The position numbers and the translations under genes were made by a program. Below, piece by piece: positions 24,712 to 32,581 of a stretch of 64,000 nt of DNA. The stretch's first letter is position 1. Every line of letters begins with the position of its first letter. This DNA comes from Pseudophaeobacter arcticus DSM 23566 (lineage in GTDB: Bacteria; Pseudomonadota; Alphaproteobacteria; Rhodobacterales; Rhodobacteraceae). The notes beneath the pieces are model-generated. The model had not been told where the DNA came from, made no database searches, and worked only from the letters and a program-made list of their open reading frames with translations. The stretch covers positions 3,023,057-3,087,056 of the forward strand of contig NZ_KI421507.1 in NCBI RefSeq assembly GCF_000473205.1, given 5' to 3'.

Positions 24712-25464
24712 TCAGCCGCGGCCGATATAGGGCATCTTGGTTGCCATCACCGTCATGAACTGAACATTGGCCTCTGGCGGCAATTCCGCCATATGCAGCA
24801 CCGATTTCGCCGCATCTTCCACCGCAAAACTCGGCATCGGCGCCGCCTCGGGGGCCGCCTCGGCCTGGCGGGCACTCAGATCTTCAACCATCGGTGTGCG
24901 GGCATTGCCGATATCAATCTGGCCACAGGAGATATCAAAGGCGCGCCCATCCAGAGACAGGCTGCGGGTGAGGCCGGTAATGGCTGATTTGGTCGCCGAA
25001 TAGGGCGTCGATCCCGGCCGTGGCACATGGGCGGCGATAGACCCATTGTTGATGATGCGCCCGCCCTGCGGTGTCTGGCGACGCATCTGGCGAAAGCTCG
25101 CCCGTGCGGCAAGAAACATGCCATTGAGGTTCACATTCACCGAGGCATACCAATCCTCCAGGGCAATTTCGTCGATGGTGCCACCGGGGGTAAAGATCCC
25201 GGCATTGTTGAACAAGACATCCAACCGGCCAGTGGCCATGACAAAACGATTGACCGCATGATCCACTGCGGTGGCATCGGTGACATCCGCCGGCAGAACC
25301 GTGGCATTCACATGCCCCATGGCGATCTCTTCCAGCACCTCCTGGCGCCGCGCCAAAAGACCAACCTGCCAGCCCCTGGCCAGGCAAAGCTCCGCCACGG
25401 CCCGGCCGATACCAGAGCTCGCGCCGGTGATCAGAATGGTTTTTGCGCTTTCAAAACTGTTCAT
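24712..25464 (-). CDS. Short-chain dehydrogenase/reductase
   Basis: A 250-residue classical SDR. The cofactor motif TGASSGIG is at residues about 14-21 and NNAG at about 89. The catalytic Ser lies in NNGSIAAH and Tyr-Lys in YSATK (about residues 154-158). The residue pattern after the second strand (LLARRQEV) suggests NADP(H) preference, inferred only. The ATG overlaps the stop of the helicase gene upstream by four bases. Substrate unknown. Confidence 0.88.
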   Translation of the reverse strand: MNSFESAKTILITGASSGIGRAVAELCLARGWQVGLLARRQEVLEEIAMGHVNATVLPADVTDATAVDHAVNRFVMATGRLDVLFNNAGIFTPGGTIDEIALEDWYASVNVNLNGMFLAARASFRQMRRQTPQGGRIINNGSIAAHVPRPGSTPYSATKSAITGLTRSLSLDGRAFDISCGQIDIGNARTPMVEDLSARQAEAAPEAAPMPSFAVEDAAKSVLHMAELPPEANVQFMTVMATKMPYIGRG

Positions 25465-26999
25465 AACAGCGGTGCCTCCTCTTGCATTTCCAACGTCAGA
25501 GCCGCCGCCGGGGCGGCCTTCAGATCATCCACCCGCAGCGGTCCGGTTGGTTTGGAAAGCCGGTTGCGCACCACCCAGATCAGGCGCTCCTGCGCCCGGG
25601 TGATGGCCACATAGGCCAGACGTTTCCACAGTGGCTGCCCGGCCTCCACCCGCCCCATCCGGGCGGCGGCATAGATATCAGGCGCAAAGACCTGGGTGGT
25701 ATCCCACTGCGAGCCCTGCGCCTTGTGGATGGTCACCGCCGCGCCATGCAAAAAGGTCGCCCCCATACGGGCGGCATAGGGAATAAACGGCTCTTCCTCA
25801 TCCGGTTTTTCGATCTTCACAATGGAGGCCGCCGAGACCTGCGGGTCTTCGGCCCCCATCACATGCAGACGTGAAAACCCCGGCTTGCGCCCCGGCCCCA
25901 GATAGATCACCTGCGCCCCCTTGATCAGCCCCCGCGCCTCCAGGTCCAGGCGTTTCTTGCGGTGCTTCATCGGCAGCTCGATGCCGTCACAGATCAAAGG
26001 CTCCCCTTCGGCCAGGGCATCCTCTGGCGCGCCATGCACCATGCGAAAGGCATTGATCAGCCGGATGCGTGTGGCATTGCGCCAAACCAGCACCGGGCTG
26101 CGCGCCATCAGATCGACCTCGACCCGCTGCCCCCAGACCACGCGCTCATCGCGCTTTGCGGTCTCTTCGATCATCCGTTCAAAATCGTCAAACCCCAGCG
26201 CCGGATCCGCCAGGGCATGGGCCAGATCCAAAATTGGGTTATCCGCCTCCTGGCGGTGGACCCGATGCAGCACCAACTGGCGCGGCTCTGGCAGGGTTTC
26301 AAACACCATCGACCCAGATTGGTTGACCGGCGCCAACTGCGCCGGATCTCCAAACAACACCAGGTTGGGAAAAATCTCTTTCAGATCCTCAAACTGGCGG
26401 TCATCCAGCATCGAGGCCTCATCGACAAAGCCGATATCCAGCGGATCATCGCGCCGTTTCCAACCGGTGATAAAATCGGACCCCCGCAGCCCCGCAACGG
26501 CAAGCGCGCCGGGAATGGATTTGTTTTTCTGATAAAAAGCCGCAGCCCGCGCCAAAGCCTCTTCGGTCAGCCCTTCGATCTCGGGCAGATCCCCATTCCC
26601 GGTGAGCCATTCGGCAATCCGTTCATATTCCGGGTCATAAACCGGCGTGTAAAGGATGCGATGGATAGTGGTGGCCGGCACCCCCCGCAGCCGCAAAACG
26701 CTGGCCGCCTTGTTGGTTGGCGCCAGGATCGCCAGCGAACGGCGACCCGTCTTTTTGCGGCTTTCATAGTCGCCCGAGACCACCTCGACCCCGACCTTTT
26801 CAAGCGTCTTATACAGCTCGGCCAGCAACAGCGTCTTGCCCGAACCCGCCTTGCCAATCACCGCCATCACCCCGGCTTCGCCCATCGGAGGCTGCAGCAG
26901 ACCGTCCTCCATATCGACCCCGGCCTGACGCAGCAAAGCAGACACACTGTCAAAGGCAGCGGCCTGATCATCGGAGAATTTTACGGTCAAATCTGTCAT
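25461..26999 (-). CDS. RecD-like ATP-dependent DNA helicase/exonuclease-type ATPase
   Basis: A 512-residue superfamily 1 helicase. Walker A GKAGSGKT lies at about residues 50-57, a motif II-like region is IGFVDEASMLDDRQFE, motif III is LFGDPAQLAPVNQSGS, and the C-terminal UvrD-type domain ends with HGAAVTIHKAQGSQWDTTQV and YVAITRAQERLIWVVRNRL. It is shorter than RecD2 and lacks an extended N-terminal region; no RecB or RecC is nearby. It is probably a stand-alone repair or recombination helicase. The SDR gene is coupled downstream by overlap. Confidence 0.82.
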   Translation of the reverse strand: MTDLTVKFSDDQAAAFDSVSALLRQAGVDMEDGLLQPPMGEAGVMAVIGKAGSGKTLLLAELYKTLEKVGVEVVSGDYESRKKTGRRSLAILAPTNKAASVLRLRGVPATTIHRILYTPVYDPEYERIAEWLTGNGDLPEIEGLTEEALARAAAFYQKNKSIPGALAVAGLRGSDFITGWKRRDDPLDIGFVDEASMLDDRQFEDLKEIFPNLVLFGDPAQLAPVNQSGSMVFETLPEPRQLVLHRVHRQEADNPILDLAHALADPALGFDDFERMIEETAKRDERVVWGQRVEVDLMARSPVLVWRNATRIRLINAFRMVHGAPEDALAEGEPLICDGIELPMKHRKKRLDLEARGLIKGAQVIYLGPGRKPGFSRLHVMGAEDPQVSAASIVKIEKPDEEEPFIPYAARMGATFLHGAAVTIHKAQGSQWDTTQVFAPDIYAAARMGRVEAGQPLWKRLAYVAITRAQERLIWVVRNRLSKPTGPLRVDDLKAAPAAALTLEMQEEAPLL

Positions 27000-27062
27000 G
27001 GCGCGACCCTATCCCGGTGGGGTCGGCGACGCCAGCGCAACCGGCCCCCCTGTCTGCATTCT

Positions 27063-27704
27063 TCATCCGGTCATGCGCATCGGCGCCTCGGCAGAGGTGC
27101 CACCAAAGGAACGGTCAAACCACAGCTGGGACAGCTCCGGCGCAATTCCCGCCCGTTGCGCCACCCTCCGATAGGCCTGAACGTCATATTCCCATAGCCC
27201 AAGACTAATCCTGTCACGGCCCACACCTGCGGATTTTATGATCTCTGGACTAAAGCCAAGACTGCGGTAGATCCGCACCATGCGACGGTCAAACACCCCG
27301 GCAAAATGGGGAATCGAGAGGTTTCGCATGATCTCCAGACCGGCAAGCGTCAGAGCGCCGGCCACATTTCCGGTTGCATCCCGCGAAAGGCAGAACCGGG
27401 TACATTCCCAGATCAATGGGCTGCAAATCGGATTGCCACCGGTCAGGTCCCCAAACACATCATTGACCATCACCGGCCCGGTTGTTGGCAAAAACCGCAT
27501 CGAGCCACCATGGCGGCCATCGGGTGTTTCCCAGATCACATAGAGAGGGTTCAGCGCGTCATATTGATCGCGTTCCTCGCCCTGGTGATCCACCTGAACA
27601 TCCCAACCCAATCTGGTTTGGAATTGATCGGCGCGATCCACAAACATCGAATGCGCCAAATCTGCATGGGCATTCAAATCACGTGCATAGACATAGCGTA
27701 GCAT
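27063..27704 (-). CDS. Acyl-homoserine-lactone synthase (LuxI family)
   Basis: A 213-residue quorum-signal synthase that joins S-adenosylmethionine to an acyl chain from acyl-ACP. All hallmark positions are present in the predicted protein: R24, F28, W34 (VDRADQFQTRLGW), D46, D49, R70, F84, E100 and R103 (WECTRF). The longer upstream frame (to 27815) runs through the intergenic region; ATG 27704 is favoured by GGGGA about eight bases upstream. The LuxR-type gene lies just upstream on the same strand, a cognate pair. Acyl chain length cannot be read from sequence. Confidence 0.92.
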   Translation of the reverse strand: MLRYVYARDLNAHADLAHSMFVDRADQFQTRLGWDVQVDHQGEERDQYDALNPLYVIWETPDGRHGGSMRFLPTTGPVMVNDVFGDLTGGNPICSPLIWECTRFCLSRDATGNVAGALTLAGLEIMRNLSIPHFAGVFDRRMVRIYRSLGFSPEIIKSAGVGRDRISLGLWEYDVQAYRRVAQRAGIAPELSQLWFDRSFGGTSAEAPMRMTG

Positions 27705-27832
27705 TTCATTAGTCCCCTTTTGCAAGAAATACAGGGGAAGCCTACGCCCGCAAAGCGAGTCCGCCCAAGGCTCAAGAGGCCTCAAAAGCGAATTAGTTAA
27801 CGCTGCTAAGTGCAAGTATTTGAAATCAGGCG

Positions 27833-28552
27833 TTAGATAATCACCATTCCGCAGCTCACTGCGCGGGCAATGGCGTGGGTGGTGTTCAGCGCACCCAGCT
27901 TAAAGCGGGCGCTTTCAATATATACCCGCAAAGTGTGCTCGGAAATCGACAGGGTCTTTGCAACCTGCGCCCGGCTATATCCGATTCCCAACAGGGTAAG
28001 CGCATCCAGTTCTCGGGGGGACAGCGGCTGTGCCTGCTCTGGCGCGCGGTCGGGTTCAAACTCCAGCGCCTTACGATTGAAGTAATGCCCAATCAGGATC
28101 AGATCCCGGCTGTTTTGTTCGGTAAATTTGTCCCAGGTCGCATCATCGCAGTGGTGGCTTACTGAAAACAAGGCAAACTGGCCATTGGGGCCGCGAATGG
28201 GAACCGAATAGCCCTGATTGCCAACGCCATGTTCCATCGCATCCTGGAAAAACTCGCGCGCGGGTTTGCTTGACCAGCTAAGACGCCGCCAATCCACCGG
28301 ATGAAAGCGCTGATAACAGCCTGAAACAACCGGGTCGATCCGCGTGTAGTTTTTGTTCTGATATTGCTGGGTCCAGGCATCTGAATAGGTGCCAAAATAG
28401 TAGTGATCCCCAGCGCTATCGACCCAGTGATACATCGCGTGATCAATGGCAAACACCTTGCAGATACTCTCAATGATACTCTGCAACCCCTCAAGGGTCT
28501 GCGTGCCATCCAACGCCGTCAGTATCTTGTCCAGTTCAGTTTTGGTCGTCAT
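27833..28552 (-). CDS. LuxR-family quorum-sensing transcriptional regulator
   Basis: A 239-residue autoinducer-binding regulator. The N-terminal domain (about residues 15-160) has YTRIDPVVSGCYQRFHPVDWRRLSW with the Tyr, Asp-Pro and Trp positions that contact the AHL. The C-terminal LuxR helix-turn-helix (about 175-235) reads LSPRELDALTLLGIGYSRAQVAKTLSISEHTLRVYIESARFKLG. It is followed on the same strand by the AHL synthase 128 bases downstream. That gap should hold the luxI promoter, but I could not identify a convincing lux box. Confidence 0.9.
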   Translation of the reverse strand: MTTKTELDKILTALDGTQTLEGLQSIIESICKVFAIDHAMYHWVDSAGDHYYFGTYSDAWTQQYQNKNYTRIDPVVSGCYQRFHPVDWRRLSWSSKPAREFFQDAMEHGVGNQGYSVPIRGPNGQFALFSVSHHCDDATWDKFTEQNSRDLILIGHYFNRKALEFEPDRAPEQAQPLSPRELDALTLLGIGYSRAQVAKTLSISEHTLRVYIESARFKLGALNTTHAIARAVSCGMVII

Positions 28553-28928
28553 GGCGCCATGATATCACTCTTCTTTGGAAGCAATCTGTCCCCGTTTTCG
28601 CGCTAAAAGATCCGCGCGGGACCAGTCCTCCTCATTCCCCGCCCCTTGTTTCTGCACTTAAGCGGCTCAGGTCAACGAAATCGTTGACCATTTGCCCATT
28701 TCTTGGGCGCCAAAGGCCGAAAATCCACAGGAGCTTGATACCGATAGATTAAGTTTGCCAGGTCACATGACCAAGAGCAATTCCACCCGGGTTGAACGAA
28801 GCCCCCATCCAGCCAGGTGGCCATCTCTGTTCAGCGCACACAAAAAACCGGCCGCCGCAGCTCCCAGGTTAGGGGAGCGCGACGTCCGGCTTGTCAAATT
28901 ATCGGCTTTTGCGCCCAGATGGATCGGC
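28553..28928. other. Intergenic region between luxR-type gene and ccr
   Basis: 376 bases between the minus-strand ccr stop and the start of the luxR-type gene. It contains the perfect palindrome at 28670-28689 and a GC hairpin GCTCCC-N7-GGGAGC at 28860-28878. On the minus strand that hairpin is followed about 12 bases later by TTTTTT, so it may terminate ccr transcription. No convincing gene was seen. Confidence 0.5.
28670..28689. promoter_or_regulatory. Perfect palindrome GGTCAACGA-AA-TCGTTGACC
   Basis: A 9-bp perfect inverted repeat with a 2-base centre, about 118 bases upstream of the luxR-type start. The symmetry and length fit an operator for a dimeric regulator. No other copy was noticed, and its regulator is unknown. 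Confidence 0.5.
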
Positions 28929-30215
28929 TTATTTGCCCGCTTCAAGCACATCTTCAAGGGTGCGCAGACCGGTTCTTGGCGCCTGAACCAGAACCGACAT
29001 ATTGCCCGGCTTGTGCTCGTTGCGCAGCATTTTCATATGCGCATCCGGCAGATCCGCCCAAGAGAAGACTTCCGACATGCAGGGGTCAAGGCGACGTTCA
29101 ACCATCAGCTTGTTCGCAGCGGCAGCCTGCTTCAGGTGGGCAAAGTGAGAGCCCTGCAGGCGCTTCTGGTGCATCCACATGTAGCGCACGTCGAAGGTCA
29201 GGTTAAAGCCGGAGGTGCCCGCACAGATCACCACCATGCCGCCTTTTTTACAAACAAAGGTCGAAACCGGGAAGGTCGCCTCGCCAGGGTGTTCAAACAC
29301 CATGTCGACGTTGTTGCCCTTACCGGTGATCTCCCAGATGGCGGCGCCAAATTTGCGCGCTTCTTTGAACCAGGCGGCGTATTCCGGTGTGTTCACTGTC
29401 GGCATCTGGCCCCAGCAGTTGAAATCCTTGCGGTTCAACACGCCCTTGGCGCCCAGCCCCATGACAAAGTCCCGTTTGCTCTCGTCCGAGATCACCCCGA
29501 TTGCATTGGCGCCCGCCGTGTTGATCAGCTGGATCGCGTAGGATCCCAGACCACCCGATGCGCCCCAGACCAGAACGTTCTGGCCCGGCTTCAGATCGTG
29601 GGGCTCATGCCCAAACAACATCCGATAGGCGGTGGCCAGCGTCAGCGTATAGCAGGCGCTTTCCTCCCAGGTCAGATGCTTGGGGCGCGGCATCAGCTGC
29701 TGGCTTTGCACCCGGGTGAACTGGCTAAAGGAGCCATCCGGTGTCTCATAGCCCCAGATCCGCTGGCTGGGGGAATACATCGGATCGCCGCCGTTGCATT
29801 CTTCGTCGTCGCCATCATCCTGGTTGCAGTGAATGACAACTTCATCGCCGATCTTCCAGCGCTTGACCTTGTCACCCACGGCCCAAACGATACCCGCAGC
29901 ATCAGACCCGGCAACATGATAGGGGGCCTTGTGCCCGTCAAACGGCGAGATTGGCTTGCCCAAGGCGGCCCAAACGCCATTATAGTTGACACCAGCGGCC
30001 ATCACCAAAACCAAAACGTCGTGGCTGTCCAGCTCAGGAACCTCAACCACTTCCTGCAACATTGCAGAATCCGGCTCACCGTGGCGGTCTTTGCGGATGG
30101 CCCAGGCGTACATTTTCTTGGGAACATAGCCCATGGGTGGCATTTCACCGACCTCATACAGGTCTTTTTCAGGAGCCTCGTAAGACAGCGGTCCGGTTTG
30201 TGTGTCCAAAGCCAT
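28929..30215 (-). CDS. ccr: Crotonyl-CoA carboxylase/reductase
   Basis: A 428-residue enzyme of the medium-chain dehydrogenase superfamily that reductively carboxylates crotonyl-CoA to (2S)-ethylmalonyl-CoA with NADPH and CO2, the defining step of the ethylmalonyl-CoA pathway. Motifs are the N-terminal MPPMGYVPKKMYAWAIRKDRHGEP, VAGSDAAGIVWAVG, the insertion NQDDGDDEECNGGDPMYSPSQRIWGYETPDGSF, the cofactor site VWGASGGLGSYAIQL and HPGEATFPVSTFV. The start ATG 30215 follows GAGGAGG; an extra six-codon extension is possible. Ecm lies downstream of the divergent gene group, and mch and mcl2 are further on. Confidence 0.95.
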   Translation of the reverse strand: MALDTQTGPLSYEAPEKDLYEVGEMPPMGYVPKKMYAWAIRKDRHGEPDSAMLQEVVEVPELDSHDVLVLVMAAGVNYNGVWAALGKPISPFDGHKAPYHVAGSDAAGIVWAVGDKVKRWKIGDEVVIHCNQDDGDDEECNGGDPMYSPSQRIWGYETPDGSFSQFTRVQSQQLMPRPKHLTWEESACYTLTLATAYRMLFGHEPHDLKPGQNVLVWGASGGLGSYAIQLINTAGANAIGVISDESKRDFVMGLGAKGVLNRKDFNCWGQMPTVNTPEYAAWFKEARKFGAAIWEITGKGNNVDMVFEHPGEATFPVSTFVCKKGGMVVICAGTSGFNLTFDVRYMWMHQKRLQGSHFAHLKQAAAANKLMVERRLDPCMSEVFSWADLPDAHMKMLRNEHKPGNMSVLVQAPRTGLRTLEDVLEAGK

Positions 30216-30241
30216 GGTGGCCTCCTCGTTCAAAGGTCATT

Positions 30242-30262
30242 GCTGCGATGCAGAATCGCAGC
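30242..30262. promoter_or_regulatory. Palindrome in the ccr promoter region
   Basis: GCTGCGAT-GCAGA-ATCGCAGC, a perfect 8-bp inverted repeat 27 bases upstream of the ccr ATG. It may be an operator or an mRNA-leader hairpin controlling ccr. No second copy was found by eye. Confidence 0.45.
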
Positions 30263-30326
30263 TGCTCCCTGAGAAATAAAAACAGCAGGGTAACATTGCA
30301 ACCCCCGATGGGGTCATTTTGTAATT

Positions 30327-31859
30327 TTATGACCTCGCAGTCGCAGAAACACCCAATGCAGTCGCAGCATCATCCGCCTGTTCAAGACCCAGTGGCCCCT
30401 CTGGAAGCAGATGCGCAATGGAGTTTGCATAGTACCGCAGCAGGTCCTGTTTGGCCTGCACCGGCATCAACAGCCCGTCTTGCTGCCGCACCAGCCCCCG
30501 CATAACCAGAATGCGTCGGGCCTCTTCTGCGGCGGTGCGCAGGCTGGCGCTGTGATGATGCACCTCAATTGCCGGCATCTGCTGGTGCATCGCCACCATG
30601 TGACGCTCCAGAGTTTCCACCCGCATGGCACCCTGGCGCAGCAACAGCCAGGCCGCCAGCGGCACCGGCAGAACCGGGACAGCCGCCCCGATCCGTGACA
30701 GCAGTTCAGCGGCAAGATCCGTAGTCAGACGGGCTGTCTGATCAACTGTCAGGTCGGCGGCAGGTTCGCGGGTGGGACCCTCCGCCCCATGGTTTTGCTG
30801 CTGCAAATCGCCGTCCTCTTGGCGGTCTTTTGCAAAATCCCGCAGGCTTAGCGGGCGGCCAAAATTTACAGCGGCATAGCCAAAACGGTGATAGCGGCCT
30901 GTCAGCCACAACCAGAGCTGGCGCAAAACGCGCGCCATGACGACACCGATTCGGGCCTTGAAGCGGCGTTCCCCGGCGCGTGCCGCCGATGTCAGAATGG
31001 TATCTTCCAAGACCCAGTCATAGTTTAAGGCCACCGGAACAAAGATCACATCGCGCCCCTGCGGATCCTCAGCATAGGCGTCGCCCGCTTCAACGATGTA
31101 TTTCAATAACCCCAACTTTGGTTCAGCCAGGGCCCCATCCAGGCTCAACCCTCCCTCGGGGAACATCGCCTGGGTTGCCCCGCCCTGCGTGGCCAGCCGC
31201 ATATAGGCCGAAAGCACCCTGCGGTAGAGATCATTGCGCGATTTACGCCTGATAAAATAGGCCCCCATGGCGCGGATCAGCCGAGACAGAGGCCAGACAC
31301 GCGCCCATTCCCCCACCGCATAAGACAGCGCCGAGCGCCGCGCTGCCAGATAGGTCACCAGTACGTAGTCCATATTGGAGCGGTGATTCATCACAAAAAC
31401 CAGCGTTGCATTTGGATCAAGTTGGCGCAGCGCCGCTTCGTCCTGATATCCAAGCCGCACACGGTAGATGGCGTTTGACAGCATGCGCGCAGCCCGAATG
31501 GCAAAGCCAAAATAGGCAAAGGCCGAAAAGCTCGGCACGATCTCCCGGGCATAGCTGCGGGCCTGTTCAAAGGCGACGTTTTCTGGGATGCCCTCAGCGG
31601 CGGCATGGCGCGCAATCTCCCGCGCCACCTCGGGATCATAAATCAAGCGTTGGATCATGTCATAGCGGCGGGTCAGTTTGAACGGCTCAATCGGCCGTTC
31701 CAACCGCATATTCAACCGCGCCACAGCCCGCTCGAACCGGCGACGAAAGAACCAGCGCACCGAAGGAAACAAAAAATGCGAGGCAAAAGTGACCGCCGCA
31801 AACAGCAGGATCAGCACCAAAAGCCAAAGCGGAAGCTCAACTGTTCGCGTCATAATCAA
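30327..31859 (-). CDS. Membrane glycerol-phosphate acyltransferase-like protein (PlsB/PlsC superfamily)
   Basis: A 510-residue protein with an N-terminal membrane helix (LPLWLLVLILLFAAVTFASHFLF, residues about 9-31) and a PlsC-type acyltransferase domain. Block I is NHRSNMDYVL (H-x4-D, about residue 157), followed by FIRRKSRNDLYRRVL and MFPEGGLSLDG as blocks II and III. The long C-terminal helical region resembles PlsB-type glycerol-3-phosphate acyltransferases, so acylation of sn-glycerol-3-phosphate is the likely role. It is encoded upstream of ccr on the same strand, with a 111-base gap. Confidence 0.82.
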   Translation of the reverse strand: MIMTRTVELPLWLLVLILLFAAVTFASHFLFPSVRWFFRRRFERAVARLNMRLERPIEPFKLTRRYDMIQRLIYDPEVAREIARHAAAEGIPENVAFEQARSYAREIVPSFSAFAYFGFAIRAARMLSNAIYRVRLGYQDEAALRQLDPNATLVFVMNHRSNMDYVLVTYLAARRSALSYAVGEWARVWPLSRLIRAMGAYFIRRKSRNDLYRRVLSAYMRLATQGGATQAMFPEGGLSLDGALAEPKLGLLKYIVEAGDAYAEDPQGRDVIFVPVALNYDWVLEDTILTSAARAGERRFKARIGVVMARVLRQLWLWLTGRYHRFGYAAVNFGRPLSLRDFAKDRQEDGDLQQQNHGAEGPTREPAADLTVDQTARLTTDLAAELLSRIGAAVPVLPVPLAAWLLLRQGAMRVETLERHMVAMHQQMPAIEVHHHSASLRTAAEEARRILVMRGLVRQQDGLLMPVQAKQDLLRYYANSIAHLLPEGPLGLEQADDAATALGVSATARS

Positions 31860-32036
31860 AGCCTACAAAAATATCCGATACAGGAAAAGGAAACTGGTCG
31901 CGAAGTCACAGCTTCCGAATCTTTAAAGCTGCCCCTTAGAAAGTAATCACTTTGTGATAGCCTGTCGTTAGCTTCCCCCCCCGATGGGATCCCGTGGGAG
32001 CCCGCTTCGAGACAAAAACAAAGGGAAATGATTGTC

Positions 32037-32369
32037 ATGAACCGAAGAACCATCTTCAAAACTGCTTTGGCTGCAATTCTGGCCTCCACCATCGCTCTTC
32101 CGGCTGCTGCACTGGACCGTCGGGTCACCATCGTAAATGATACCAATTACACAATTATGGAATTCTACGGCTCCAACAAGGGGACTGATTCCTGGGAAGA
32201 GGATATCCTTGGGCGCGACGTGTTGCGACCAGGCCAATCCGTCCGCATCGATTTTGATGATGGTACCGGCTACTGCAAATTCGACTTCAAGGCGATTTTT
32301 GACGATGATGACGTGCTGGTGGCGCGCGGGATCAATGTCTGCAAGATCGGCACCTATACATATAATTAA
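32037..32369 (+). CDS. Small secreted protein of unknown function
   Basis: About 110 residues: a signal peptide (NRRTIFKTALAAILASTIALPAAA, cleavage near residue 25), then a compact acidic domain with RVTIVNDTNYTIMEFYGSN, WEEDILGRDVLRPGQSVRIDFDDGTGYCKFDFKA and INVCKIGTYTY. Two cysteines may form a disulfide. Two candidate starts exist (32028 and 32037). It lies between the acyltransferase and ecm and has its own strong terminator. Similar small exported proteins occur in related genomes, but I know no function. Confidence 0.75.
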   Translation: MNRRTIFKTALAAILASTIALPAAALDRRVTIVNDTNYTIMEFYGSNKGTDSWEEDILGRDVLRPGQSVRIDFDDGTGYCKFDFKAIFDDDDVLVARGINVCKIGTYTYN

Positions 32370-32440
32370 TCTGGAAAATGGCCCAACTTACCCCCCCTGG
32401 CAATCTGCTTGCCGGGGTCTGGGCCGCAGGGTTGCAAGAG

Positions 32441-32472
32441 CACGTCTTTGCCATGCAAAGGCGTGTTTTTTT
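32441..32472 (+). terminator. Rho-independent terminator after the small secreted protein gene
   Basis: CACGTCTTTG (32441-32450) pairs with CAAAGGCGTG (32456-32465), with one T-G wobble, and is followed by seven T residues. It ends the transcript before the ecm gene. Confidence 0.9.
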
Positions 32473-32581
32473 GTGCCATCGCCCGAATTGCCGCAACGCA
32501 GCGAATTGACATGGGTTGAAAATTGCAGTCTAGATCGCCTCGACGAAATATAATTACCGACCAAACAGCGCGAGGCTCACC

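Noticed and set aside
27705..27832. A lux box upstream of luxI
   Set aside because: I found no convincing 18-20 bp ACCTG-type dyad in the gap, so none is annotated.
28692..30272. A 526-codon plus-strand frame over ccr
   Set aside because: It is antisense to an unambiguous crotonyl-CoA carboxylase/reductase and contains no recognisable domain.
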